NCBI RefSeq assembly: GCF_039540515.1
Contig: NZ_BAABFA010000015.1
Span: forward strand, 129,337 to 193,336
DNA: 64,000 nucleotides
Source: Nemorincola caseinilytica
GTDB lineage: Bacteria; Bacteroidota; Bacteroidia; Chitinophagales; Chitinophagaceae
Direction of reading: 5' to 3'
Part shown: one piece after another, positions 18,487-27,156 of the stretch
Position numbering within the stretch: the first letter of the stretch is position 1
How the letters are laid out: every line of letters starts with the position of its first letter
Position numbers and translations under genes: made by a program
Notes under the pieces: model-generated
What the model saw: the letters and a program-made list of their open reading frames with translations, nothing else
What the model was told of the DNA's origin: nothing
Databases searched by the model: none

Positions 18487-19740
18487 TTATTTCAGCTTGA
18501 AGGCTTTTTTCACTTTTGCTACATAGTCCAGTTTCTCCCATGTGAAGAGCTCTACCTTCATTTTCTTGGTCTTGCCATCGGCGCTCTTGAAGGTCTTGTC
18601 TACGGTAACGGGTACACGGCCCATGTGGCCATAGGCGGCGCATTCGCTATACATAGGCTGGCGCAGCTTCAGGCGCTCTTCTATGAAATAAGGACGCATA
18701 TCGAACACGCCTTCCAGTATCTTAGCTATCTGACCATCGTTCATGTCTACCTTGGCAGTGCCGTAAGTGTTCACATACAGACCCATGGGCTGGGCCACGC
18801 CTATGGCGTATGATACCTGCACCAGTACTTCGTCGCACACACCGGCAGCAACGAGGTTCTTGGCTATGTGGCGGGTAGCGTATGCTGCAGAGCGGTCTAC
18901 CTTGCTGGGATCTTTACCAGAGAACGCACCGCCACCGTGTGCGCCCTTGCCACCGTATGTATCTACGATGATCTTGCGGCCGGTGAGGCCGGTATCGCCG
19001 TGTGGGCCACCTATCACGAACTTGCCTGTGGGGTTGATGTGGTACTTTATCTTTTCGTTGAAGAGATGCTTGTACTGAGGGTAGCTCTTCAGGATGCGAG
19101 GTATGAGTACTGTCTTCACATCTTTCGTTATCCTTTCCTGCATGGCCTTTTCTTCAGCGAAATCGTCGTGCTGGGTAGAGATAACTATGGCGTCTATGCG
19201 TACGGGCCTATTGTTGTCGTCATATTCCAAAGTTACCTGGCTTTTTGCGTCGGGACGCAGATACTTCATCTGCTTGCCTTCGCGGCGTATAGCCGAAAGC
19301 TGGAGGAGCAGGTTGTGCGCGAGGTCGAGCGCGAGGGGCATATAGTTGGCCGTTTCGTTGGTAGCATAGCCGAACATCATACCCTGGTCGCCGGCACCCT
19401 GGTCTTCTTTCTTCTTGCGCTCTACACCTTGGTTGATGTCTGCAGACTGCTCGTGTATGGCAGAGAGCACACCGCAGGAATGGGCTTCGAACATGTATTC
19501 GCTTTTGGTATAGCCTATCCTGGCTATCACCTCGCGGGCTATTGTCTGTACGTCTATGTAAGTGTTACATTTTACTTCGCCTGCCAGTACTACCTGTCCG
19601 GTAGTTACCAGCGTTTCGCATGCTATTTTGGACTGGGGGTCCCATGCAAGGAAATTATCAACGAGAGCGTCCGATATCTGGTCGGCGACTTTATCGGGGT
19701 GTCCTTCCGACACGGATTCTGATGTGAATAAATAAGGCAT
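18487..19740 (-). CDS. metK: S-adenosylmethionine synthetase
   Basis: A 417-residue methionine adenosyltransferase, making S-adenosylmethionine from methionine and ATP. Visible: SEGHPDKVADQISDA at residues 11-25 with the catalytic His14, the GAGDQGMMFGYATNE hexapeptide region (about 128-142), GKFVIGGPHGDTGLTGRKI and the glycine-rich loop GGGAFSGKDPSKVDRSAAY near residue 275. The start is fixed by the conserved N-terminus. It is monocistronic, with promoter box at 19794 and terminator at 18406. Confidence 0.98.
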   Translation of the reverse strand: MPYLFTSESVSEGHPDKVADQISDALVDNFLAWDPQSKIACETLVTTGQVVLAGEVKCNTYIDVQTIAREVIARIGYTKSEYMFEAHSCGVLSAIHEQSADINQGVERKKKEDQGAGDQGMMFGYATNETANYMPLALDLAHNLLLQLSAIRREGKQMKYLRPDAKSQVTLEYDDNNRPVRIDAIVISTQHDDFAEEKAMQERITKDVKTVLIPRILKSYPQYKHLFNEKIKYHINPTGKFVIGGPHGDTGLTGRKIIVDTYGGKGAHGGGAFSGKDPSKVDRSAAYATRHIAKNLVAAGVCDEVLVQVSYAIGVAQPMGLYVNTYGTAKVDMNDGQIAKILEGVFDMRPYFIEERLKLRQPMYSECAAYGHMGRVPVTVDKTFKSADGKTKKMKVELFTWEKLDYVAKVKKAFKLK

Positions 19741-19793
19741 TGTTCGTACTATATTTTTTTGGTGAAATAATCAATAAAAAAAATGGTCGGGTG

Positions 19794-19801
19794 CAAATGT
19801 A
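19794..19801 (-). promoter_or_regulatory. -7 box TACATTTG of metK
   Basis: Exact TAnnTTTG match followed by C on the minus strand, leaving a leader of about 45 nt before metK. No SAM riboswitch structure was recognised in this short leader. Confidence 0.6.
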
Positions 19802-19969
19802 GGAATTGTTATGTGTTTTTCAGTTTTTTTCATAGCAGTTGCATTCAAAGCCCCGGTTATTTACCGGCAGATGAGATATTGTGCATATTGCAGCTACACA
19901 GATAAATGGTGTGCCGGCGCACCTGCCCGAATTTCCTTGCTGTTTTGTCGGCTTTCGCATATTATATCA

Positions 19970-19977
19970 TAGATTTG
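19970..19977 (+). promoter_or_regulatory. -7 box TAGATTTG of the type-B adhesin-like gene
   Basis: Exact TAnnTTTG match followed by C, 18 nt before the ATG at 19996, with TTTG at 19944 as a possible -33 element. It excludes the in-frame ATG at 19906 as start. Confidence 0.65.
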
Positions 19978-19995
19978 CATGTATATTTACGCATA

Positions 19996-22900
19996 ATGAA
20001 TATGACACGATACCTTATCTGGTCGGTAGTATACCTATTGCCCTTCGTGGCTACCGCACAAAAAGCCATTAATGTGCAGGAGGGCATGACCTCGCGCGAG
20101 CGGAACTACCGCACATTCTCACCACAATATAAAAAGGTCTCAGAGGAGGCGCTGCAAAAGAACACAGGTTATGAGCAGCACCCCGAGCTGGGTATGCTCT
20201 TTGCCGGGGCGCCTGCGGCGGATTGCTACGAAGTGCTGGGCTCGCGTACCGAGATGTCGAAGACATTTGTAAAGGAAGGCACCAATGGCACCGAGATACT
20301 GCAGCAGACCAGCAGCCATTCTATGCACTATAAAGATGCAAGCGGCAGGTGGATGACCATAAAGACACAACTGCAACAGGTAGGTAAGGGTATATATGCT
20401 GCTACAGAGCAGCCCGTGCCTGTGACCATAGACATGCAGGCCGGCCATACGGCCCTGGGCAGGGCAGATGTGGATGTGATATTCAACAATGGGCTGGAGC
20501 TGGTATATGTGGCGCCTGACGGCAGGGAGACATCCCTGGGCCATGCCGACCTGGGCAAGCATACAGCAGGCGATGATGGCGTATATGTGACCGATGTGTG
20601 GCCCGGTGTGGATATGGAGGTATATGTTGCCCGTGGTACTGCGAAGACCAACTTTTATATAAAACATGCCATGCCTGCATATGCCGCAGGCAAGCTGCTG
20701 GTAAGGGATCACTGGAAGACGGACGGATATGCGATATATGCACCTGAAAAGAAGGGCTATAAAGGCAATATAGAGATACGCAATAGTGCAGGCAAGGCAG
20801 AATACCTGGTATCTGCGGCGACGGCCTATGAGCAGAACGATGTGCAGCATACGCTGCAAATGATAGGGTACGACATAGATGGCAATACGGTGGACATAGT
20901 GCTGCCCGGCGACTACCTGAACAGGGGTGCGAGCGCATACCCTGTAGTGATAGACCCGCTGGTGACGACCGCAACGGCATCGGCAGTGGGCGGGTCGTCC
21001 TACAGCCCATCGAATACAGTGAGCTGCAATTATGTGAACGCTGCCACCGTACCACCGAATGTGACGGTGACAGATGTGCGCTGGTCGTTCAACTATGTGG
21101 CGAGCGGTGGCGCTCTGCTGCTGAACGGCGCCATAGACTTTATGCAGGGTACCTGCCGCAGCCCGAGCGTGGCCGGTTTTTTCTGGTTCTGCAACCTGGC
21201 AAGCGCGGGAACGTGTACGGGTACCAATGTGTCCATTTTTTCAGACATAGCATCGTGTATACCTGCACCACAGTGCCCATCTTACCCGCTGAACCTGACC
21301 ATGAGGTTCTACCAGAACTTTGCCACTACGGCGCCATGTGCATCCACCTACATTTCTGCAGGGTCGCCGCTGACGATAACGGTATCGGGGCGTACGGTAG
21401 AGACAACACCTGTGACCATAACCAGCGGTGCGAACTCGATATGCCTGGGGCAATCGGTAACACTTTCTACTACGCCCAGCTTCGGCGTGCCGCCATATAG
21501 CTATTCATGGAACCCCGGTGCTACACCCGGCAACCCGGCGACGCTATCGCCAACCACATCGACCAACTATACGGTGACCGTAACGGATGCATGCGGACAG
21601 ACCGCAGAGGCAACGCAGGGTGTCACCGTTACGCCTATAGCGCCCATCAACGGTACGCTGATAATGTGCGTAGGTGGTACCACCACACTGTCGCACCCAT
21701 CGGGGCCGGGAGTGTGGACGAGCCTGGACCCATCGGTAGCAGTGATAGGGCCATCTACAGGTGTGGTGACAGGTATAGCCGCAGGAACTTCCCTTATATC
21801 TTTCAAGACACCGGCAGGCTGCTATGCTACCACTATAGTGACCGTACTGGCCATGCCGGGCAGCATAACCGGTGTGATGGACATGTGCGTGGGCAACAGC
21901 ACTACACTGAGCAACCCGCTACCGGGCGGCACATGGGCCAGCAGTAACCTGCCGGTGGCCGTGGTAGGCGGTGGTACCGGCCTGGTGACAGGCATTTCGC
22001 CGGGTACATCTATGATAACTTATACCACCAGCCCGGGCTGTACCGCTACCGCAGTAGTGACGGTGTATGCCAACCCATCGATAGCATCGGTGGTGCAGAC
22101 GAACCCTACGGGCTGTGGCGCTACAGATGGTACTATATCGCTGCTGGGGCTGGCACCGGGTGTCACCTATACTGTGACCTATACCTTTGGAGCAACGCCG
22201 GTAACAGTGTCCCTGACAGCAGATGGCAGTGGTACGGTAGTGATAACGGGTCTTTCGGCAGGGACGTATACCGGAATATCGGTGACATCGCCGCAGGGAT
22301 GTACGGGAGTGACGCATGGGGCCATTACCCTTACCGACATAGGCGCGCCACCTGCGCCTACACCAACATCGAACTCGCCGATATGTGATGGTGGCACCCT
22401 GACACTAAGTGTGACATCGGTACCGGGCGCGACATTCAGTTGGACGGGGCCGGCGGGCTTCGCATCGGTTCTGGCTAACCCCATCATTTCCCCGGCCACT
22501 GCCGCCAACGCAGGTGTGTATACCGTGACGGCAACAGCATCGGGCTGTGTATCGCTGCCGGGTATGGTAACAGTGGTGATAAACCCCATACCGCACATAA
22601 ACGATATACAGTTCACCGACCCGGTAACATGTGGCGGCAACGAGGGCACCATTACCCTGACAGGACTGGTACCCGGTGTGACCTATAATGTAGCCTATGT
22701 GTATAACGGCGTAGCCGTAACAGTACCTATAGTGGCCGATGAGCTGGGCAATGTGGTGATATATGGTCTGAAGCAGGGAACATATACAGGTATCTTCGTA
22801 GAATCGTTCACATGCGTATCGAACGTGACAGGGCCTGTGACATTGACAGACCCACCACCACCGCCCAAGCCTACGATAAGCAGCAATGCACCTATATGTG

Positions 22901-23622
22901 TGGGACTGGCACTACAGTTGTATGGTGCGGATGCGAAACCGGGCGGTACCTATGAGTGGAAGGGGCCGAATGGTTTTGCATCGAACGAGCAGAACCCCAT
23001 AATACCCTATGTGACCACAGCGGCGCAGGGTGTGTATACACTAACGTACACACACTTCAACTGCAAGAGCAGCGATACAGGCTCTATAACGCTGAGGCCC
23101 GAGATAAAGCTGACAGGAGTAAAGGCGGACAAGTATGACGTACCATATGGCGACAGCGTACAGGTGCATGCCGAGGGTGCTACCTACTACATATGGACGC
23201 CGCTGAACAAAGGCATTAGCGATCCGTACATAGCCAACCCATTTGTGAAGCCCGTGGATGAGATAACGAAGTATACCGTGCGTGGTATGAACGAGTGGGG
23301 CTGCCGCGATTCTGCCGATGTCATCATCCGCGTGATCTTTGACGAGATAGAATACATCCCCAACTCATTCACGCCTAACAATGACGGCCTGAACGATATC
23401 TTCCGGATAGGTAAGATGAAGTTCAAGAAGCTGGTGGACTTCACTATATACAACCGCTGGGGACAGGAAGTGTACCACAATGCCTATGACCCCGCTGGCG
23501 GCTGGGATGGTACCACCGGCGGTACACCGCAGGATATAGGTGTGTACTACTACAGCATAATAGTAGAGTCGGCAAGCGGCAAGCTGAGGTATTATAAGGG
23601 AGATGTGACACTGCTGCGATAA
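19996..23622 (+). CDS. Secreted multidomain protein with gliding-motility-type (T9SS type B) C-terminal domain
   Basis: A 1208-residue surface protein. Residues 1-22 are a signal peptide (MNMTRYLIWSVVYLLPFVAT). Residues ~30-330 form an N-terminal module ending in YPVVIDPLV, recalling the DUF7948-like domains of SBBP/PKD proteins and shared with the gene at 59030. Then follow an Ig/PKD-like domain (ICLGQSVTL...YTVTVTDACG), two BIG2-like domains (MCVGGTTTLS..., MCVGNSTTLS...), SprB-like modules (NPTGCGATDGTISL, DPVTCGGNEGTITL) alternating with Ig-like domains (SNSPICDGGTL, SNAPICVGLAL). The last ~90 residues (IPNSFTPNNDGLNDIF, YNRWGQEVY, WDGTTGGTPQDIGVYYY) are a type B T9SS signal, normally leading to cell-surface attachment through PorP/SprF-type partners; no such partner gene is adjacent. 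Likely adhesin or matrix protein. Confidence 0.9.
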   Translation: MNMTRYLIWSVVYLLPFVATAQKAINVQEGMTSRERNYRTFSPQYKKVSEEALQKNTGYEQHPELGMLFAGAPAADCYEVLGSRTEMSKTFVKEGTNGTEILQQTSSHSMHYKDASGRWMTIKTQLQQVGKGIYAATEQPVPVTIDMQAGHTALGRADVDVIFNNGLELVYVAPDGRETSLGHADLGKHTAGDDGVYVTDVWPGVDMEVYVARGTAKTNFYIKHAMPAYAAGKLLVRDHWKTDGYAIYAPEKKGYKGNIEIRNSAGKAEYLVSAATAYEQNDVQHTLQMIGYDIDGNTVDIVLPGDYLNRGASAYPVVIDPLVTTATASAVGGSSYSPSNTVSCNYVNAATVPPNVTVTDVRWSFNYVASGGALLLNGAIDFMQGTCRSPSVAGFFWFCNLASAGTCTGTNVSIFSDIASCIPAPQCPSYPLNLTMRFYQNFATTAPCASTYISAGSPLTITVSGRTVETTPVTITSGANSICLGQSVTLSTTPSFGVPPYSYSWNPGATPGNPATLSPTTSTNYTVTVTDACGQTAEATQGVTVTPIAPINGTLIMCVGGTTTLSHPSGPGVWTSLDPSVAVIGPSTGVVTGIAAGTSLISFKTPAGCYATTIVTVLAMPGSITGVMDMCVGNSTTLSNPLPGGTWASSNLPVAVVGGGTGLVTGISPGTSMITYTTSPGCTATAVVTVYANPSIASVVQTNPTGCGATDGTISLLGLAPGVTYTVTYTFGATPVTVSLTADGSGTVVITGLSAGTYTGISVTSPQGCTGVTHGAITLTDIGAPPAPTPTSNSPICDGGTLTLSVTSVPGATFSWTGPAGFASVLANPIISPATAANAGVYTVTATASGCVSLPGMVTVVINPIPHINDIQFTDPVTCGGNEGTITLTGLVPGVTYNVAYVYNGVAVTVPIVADELGNVVIYGLKQGTYTGIFVESFTCVSNVTGPVTLTDPPPPPKPTISSNAPICVGLALQLYGADAKPGGTYEWKGPNGFASNEQNPIIPYVTTAAQGVYTLTYTHFNCKSSDTGSITLRPEIKLTGVKADKYDVPYGDSVQVHAEGATYYIWTPLNKGISDPYIANPFVKPVDEITKYTVRGMNEWGCRDSADVIIRVIFDEIEYIPNSFTPNNDGLNDIFRIGKMKFKKLVDFTIYNRWGQEVYHNAYDPAGGWDGTTGGTPQDIGVYYYSIIVESASGKLRYYKGDVTLLR

Positions 23623-23645
23623 GGACATGTAACTATGCATCATAG

Positions 23646-23679
23646 AGAAAGGCCCGGAACATTCCGGGCCTTTCTTTGT
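23646..23679. terminator. Bidirectional terminator between two convergent secreted-protein genes
   Basis: A 14-bp stem AGAAAGGCCCGGAA and complement, almost no loop, with T-rich sequence on both exits. Confidence 0.88.
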
Positions 23680-23700
23680 AGTAGACCATAAGGGTCGGAG

Positions 23701-25065
23701 TTATTGTTTCAGTACCTTTTTGTAGGTGATATTCCCGTTGGCATCGGTGAGTTCCAGCACATACATAGCAGGTGGCAAGTGACCGAGCGCAAGTTCGCTC
23801 ACTCCCTTTGCAAGTGTATATCTGCCGGTCTCGCGACCCATCATGTCCAACAGGTGGGCAGTATGGGTAGTGGTCGTTGTTTCTATTATCAATGTATTGG
23901 TAAAAGGCTGCGGATAGACCTTTATATCGCCAACGGCTGTGCCGTTCACAGAAAGATCGTGGAAGCGGTAGCGTGATACGCGGGATGCAGCGCCGGCAGA
24001 AAATGTGGCACCACCCACCAGCAGGGCGGTATCGTCATAGGTTATCAGACCTTCCAGCTCGCCATTGGTAATACCACCATCAAGCGTACTGACCGTACCG
24101 CCGCCGAATGCTATGATGCTGCGTGCATTGATGGTGTCGCTGCCTATGATCACTCTATCGAAGCCACCCTCGAAGATGCCCCTGGTACCGCCTGCCCCAA
24201 TAGTGTGCACATAGGCATGCATGGCCACCGTGCTGTAATACACCCCAAAGCCGGGATGTACCCAATCGGTACCATTCCACCGGGCTATGCGCTGCAGTAC
24301 GGTACTGCCCGACATGGTGAACTCGCCACCTGCATACAGTTCGCCATTTACCATGGCCAGCGCATACACGAAGTTGTTGAAACCCGCGCCCATAGCGTGC
24401 CAGTTGTAGCCATCCCAGCGGGCTATGCCATTGACCGTAACGCCACCTGCATATTTGAAATTGCCCACTACATATAGGCTGGTATCTATCACCAGCATCT
24501 GGTGCGGGTATATGACACCTGTTAAGACGACCTCGCCAGAGAGCCCCGAGCCTACACTGTCCCATTGTGTGCCGTTCCACTGCATGATGCCCTTGATGGG
24601 CCTGCCGCCTACTATGTCGAACTCGCCGCAGGCCACCAGGCGGCCACGGTAGCTCACAACATCGTATATATTGGGGACCCGGGAGCTCATGGGCGAGACG
24701 GTAGAAAGATAGACACCCTCGCCCACACGGCTGAAATGGGAGCCATCCCACTTCAGTACCCAATTGGAATCGGCGCTTTGCATATAGGGCGATATGTAGA
24801 GCGTCCCACCTATGTCAGATATCCTGTGCCCGGCATCGGTGAGGCCTGTGTCCATGGCGTGCCATGAGGCGCCATCGTAGCGCGCGATATGTTTTGCGTT
24901 CTCGCCGCAGATATTGGTGAAGAAGCCTGTGGCGTAGATATCGCTGCCCACGGGCACCATATTCACCACCATGCCATTGCCTGTGCCGCATACAGTGGTC
25001 CACTGAGAGAAGGAGGCCGTGGCCATGAGCAGGCAACAACCTAATGTAGTAATTAGTTTCTTCAT
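23701..25065 (-). CDS. Secreted beta-propeller-like protein with T9SS type A sorting domain
   Basis: A 454-residue protein. Signal peptide at residues 1-20 (MKKLITTLGCCLLMATASFS). The body carries about six repeats of a W-D-G-xx-W-H-A-M-G-x-G-like motif (ARYDGASWHAM, MQWNGTQWDSVGSG, ARWDGYNWHAMGAG, ARWNGTDWVHPGFG), each preceded by Y(V/A)GGxF strands, the pattern of Kelch/delta-60-type propeller blades seen in many Bacteroidota exported proteins. The last ~70 residues (VYPQPFTNTLIIE, LLDMMGRETGRY, PAMYVLELTD) form a type A T9SS domain. Substrate or ligand unknown. Convergent with the type B protein. Confidence 0.85.
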   Translation of the reverse strand: MKKLITTLGCCLLMATASFSQWTTVCGTGNGMVVNMVPVGSDIYATGFFTNICGENAKHIARYDGASWHAMDTGLTDAGHRISDIGGTLYISPYMQSADSNWVLKWDGSHFSRVGEGVYLSTVSPMSSRVPNIYDVVSYRGRLVACGEFDIVGGRPIKGIMQWNGTQWDSVGSGLSGEVVLTGVIYPHQMLVIDTSLYVVGNFKYAGGVTVNGIARWDGYNWHAMGAGFNNFVYALAMVNGELYAGGEFTMSGSTVLQRIARWNGTDWVHPGFGVYYSTVAMHAYVHTIGAGGTRGIFEGGFDRVIIGSDTINARSIIAFGGGTVSTLDGGITNGELEGLITYDDTALLVGGATFSAGAASRVSRYRFHDLSVNGTAVGDIKVYPQPFTNTLIIETTTTTHTAHLLDMMGRETGRYTLAKGVSELALGHLPPAMYVLELTDANGNITYKKVLKQ

Positions 25066-25192
25066 AACGTCTTTGTTTTAGGTCTGGACATAAGCAGGAC
25101 ATATGCACATGGCATATACCTGCTATAATAGACGATGAAGCAGGGTGATAGCTTGGGTAGCAGTATGAAGATCGTTAGCCGGCAACTGTAGT

Positions 25193-25215
25193 GGGCTGAT
25201 ATTCAGCATCAGCCC
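25193..25215 (-). terminator. Possible terminator hairpin at the end of the Nramp-Usp gene
   Basis: GGGCTGAT and ATCAGCCC separated by 7 nt, touching the stop codon at 25215. There is no U tract, so the role is uncertain. Confidence 0.4.
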
Positions 25216-27095
25216 TATTGCGCGATGAATAAGGGGATCTTTACCAGGTGGCGTACGGTATTGATGGTCTCGCCATAAATGATGTCTTTGGCGGTATTGT
25301 GGCCATGGCTGCCTATGATGAGGAGGTCGCAATCCTGCTCTTTTACGATACGAGCTATCTCCTGCGCCCTGTCCTTATAGCCCAGCACACCCGTGGCCTT
25401 GCAGCCGCGTGCGGTGAACATTTGCACATATTCATCGAGGTGACGGCGGTCCTCGCGTGTTTCGTAGTCGTGGGCCTCATTGCCCATCATGCGGGCCGAT
25501 GCGCTCTCTACCACATGTATGAGTACAAAGGAGGCATCGGGGTTGCCAAACTGCATGGCGTAGCGAATGACGTTTGCATCGTTGCTGCCGAAATCGAGCG
25601 CGAGCGCTATGCGGCGAAAAGCCACAGTGGTATCGATAGCGGCTGCCGCCTGGTGGATGTTGGTATGCACGTTGATATTGGCCTCCTTGTTTCGCCGGAT
25701 GAAGGGGTATATGGTAGTGACCACCAGCAACACACAGACCAGTAGAACGGCCAGCAGTATGAGACCCATGACAAAGATATTGTCAGTAGCCGCCAGCCAT
25801 TGGAACACGCTTTCGAAGAACAGTTTCAGATTGAGCGCTACGATAACGGCGGCTATGAGCCAGGCAGCTATTTTGGTAGGAGTGCAGATGGTGAAATCGC
25901 CCATTTTTTTGCGGTCGCTGACAAAGTGTATAAGTGGTATGACCGCAAAGGCAAGCTGCATACTGAGGAGCACCTGGCTGAAGATAAGCAGTTGGTCTAC
26001 CATGGTCTCGCCGGTGAGTAGCAGTACTATAACGGCTGGTACTATGGCCAGCAGGCGGGTAAGGAGGCGACGCAGCGCGGGGTTGATGCGCAAGCGCAGG
26101 TAGCCTTCCATTATTATTTGTCCGGCGAGGGTGCCGGTAACGGTAGAGCTTTGCCCGGCGGCTATGAGGGCCACAGCAAAAAGAATGGGCGCTACCTGGC
26201 TACCAAGCAGAGGAGCCAGCAGCATATGCGCATCTTGCAGAGAGGCTATCTCGTGGTGGCCCGAGGTATAGAACACGGCGCCCGCAAGTATGAGTATGGC
26301 GGCATTGACAAAGAATGCAAGGTTGAGCGCGATGGCACTATCTACTGTATTGAGCCTGAGCGCCTGTTTGATAGATGGTGCATCGCGGCCTATTTTGCGG
26401 GTCTGCACCAGGGCCGAATGCAGGTAGAGGTTGTGAGGCATGACGGTGGCGCCTATGATGCCTATGGCTATGAAGAGCGCGCCATCGCCGGGAAGAGAGG
26501 GCTTGAAGCCTTTTACCACATCGCCCAGGTGCGGACGTGCAATGATCATCTCTACGAGGAAGCAGCTACCTATGATGGCAACGAGGGTGATGATGAAGGC
26601 CTCGAGCTTGCGCATGCCCAGCTTCTGGAGGTAGAGGAGCAAAATGGTATCGAGCAGGGAGATGAGGACACCCCAGAGAAGGGGTATGCCGAACAGTAAT
26701 TGCAGACCTATGGCCATACCCAGTACCTCGGCGAGGTCGCAGGCGGCAATGGCTATCTCTGCCAGTATGTAGAGTATGAAGTTGATACCGGCAGGATACA
26801 TCTCGCGGCTGCACTGGGCCAGGTCGCGGCCCTGTACTATGCCCAGCCGCGCGCTGAGCGACTGCAGCAGGAGGGCCATCATATTGCTCATGAGCAGCAC
26901 CCATACCAGCGAGTAGCCGAACTGGCTGCCACCTGCTATATCGGTAGCCCAGTTGCCGGGGTCCATATAGCCAACACTGACGAGGTAGGCAGGGCCAAAG
27001 AAGGCGAATATCTTCTTCCACTTGCCGCCAGCGGCCGAGGGATCGACCTGGCCATGTACCTCGCTAAGCGACCTATCGTTCTTTATGTGTTCCAT
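25215..27095 (-). CDS. mntH: Nramp family divalent metal transporter with C-terminal UspA domain
   Basis: A 626-residue fusion. Residues ~30-445 form an 11-helix Nramp transporter: the TM1 metal-binding motif DPGN is at 45-48 (MDPGNWATD) and the TM6 motif MPHNLYLHS is at 219-227, so Mn2+ (or Fe2+) uptake coupled to protons is expected. After a final helix (~450-470) and a linker, residues ~485-626 are a universal stress protein domain with the ATP-binding pattern GSHGHNTAKDIIYGET. Most MntH proteins are ~410 residues; the Usp tail may sense nucleotide. A metal-regulator-like operator lies in the promoter at 27119. Gene symbol by family; function inferred. Confidence 0.9.
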   Translation of the reverse strand: MEHIKNDRSLSEVHGQVDPSAAGGKWKKIFAFFGPAYLVSVGYMDPGNWATDIAGGSQFGYSLVWVLLMSNMMALLLQSLSARLGIVQGRDLAQCSREMYPAGINFILYILAEIAIAACDLAEVLGMAIGLQLLFGIPLLWGVLISLLDTILLLYLQKLGMRKLEAFIITLVAIIGSCFLVEMIIARPHLGDVVKGFKPSLPGDGALFIAIGIIGATVMPHNLYLHSALVQTRKIGRDAPSIKQALRLNTVDSAIALNLAFFVNAAILILAGAVFYTSGHHEIASLQDAHMLLAPLLGSQVAPILFAVALIAAGQSSTVTGTLAGQIIMEGYLRLRINPALRRLLTRLLAIVPAVIVLLLTGETMVDQLLIFSQVLLSMQLAFAVIPLIHFVSDRKKMGDFTICTPTKIAAWLIAAVIVALNLKLFFESVFQWLAATDNIFVMGLILLAVLLVCVLLVVTTIYPFIRRNKEANINVHTNIHQAAAAIDTTVAFRRIALALDFGSNDANVIRYAMQFGNPDASFVLIHVVESASARMMGNEAHDYETREDRRHLDEYVQMFTARGCKATGVLGYKDRAQEIARIVKEQDCDLLIIGSHGHNTAKDIIYGETINTVRHLVKIPLFIAQ

Positions 27096-27104
27096 TTATA
27101 ATGG

Positions 27105-27112
27105 CAAAACTA
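27105..27112 (-). promoter_or_regulatory. -7 box TAGTTTTG of the Nramp-Usp gene
   Basis: Exact TAnnTTTG match on the minus strand, 9 nt upstream of the start codon, and immediately downstream (in transcription direction) of the dyad at 27119-27140. Confidence 0.6.
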
Positions 27113-27118
27113 AAAATA

Positions 27119-27140
27119 AAAATTAGACTTGACTAATTTT
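27119..27140 (-). promoter_or_regulatory. Candidate MntR/DtxR-type operator for the Nramp gene
   Basis: A perfect 8-bp dyad, AAAATTAG and CTAATTTT, around a 6-nt centre (ACTTGA). The TTAG-N6-CTAA core has the form of DtxR/MntR-family metalloregulator sites. It occupies the space between the expected -33 region and the -7 box, so a bound repressor would block RNA polymerase. Confidence 0.6.
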
Positions 27141-27156
27141 AAATTATTTTCACATT

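Noticed and set aside
19741..19793. SAM riboswitch in the metK leader
   Set aside because: The leader is only about 45 nt, AT-rich, and shows no conserved stem arrangement.
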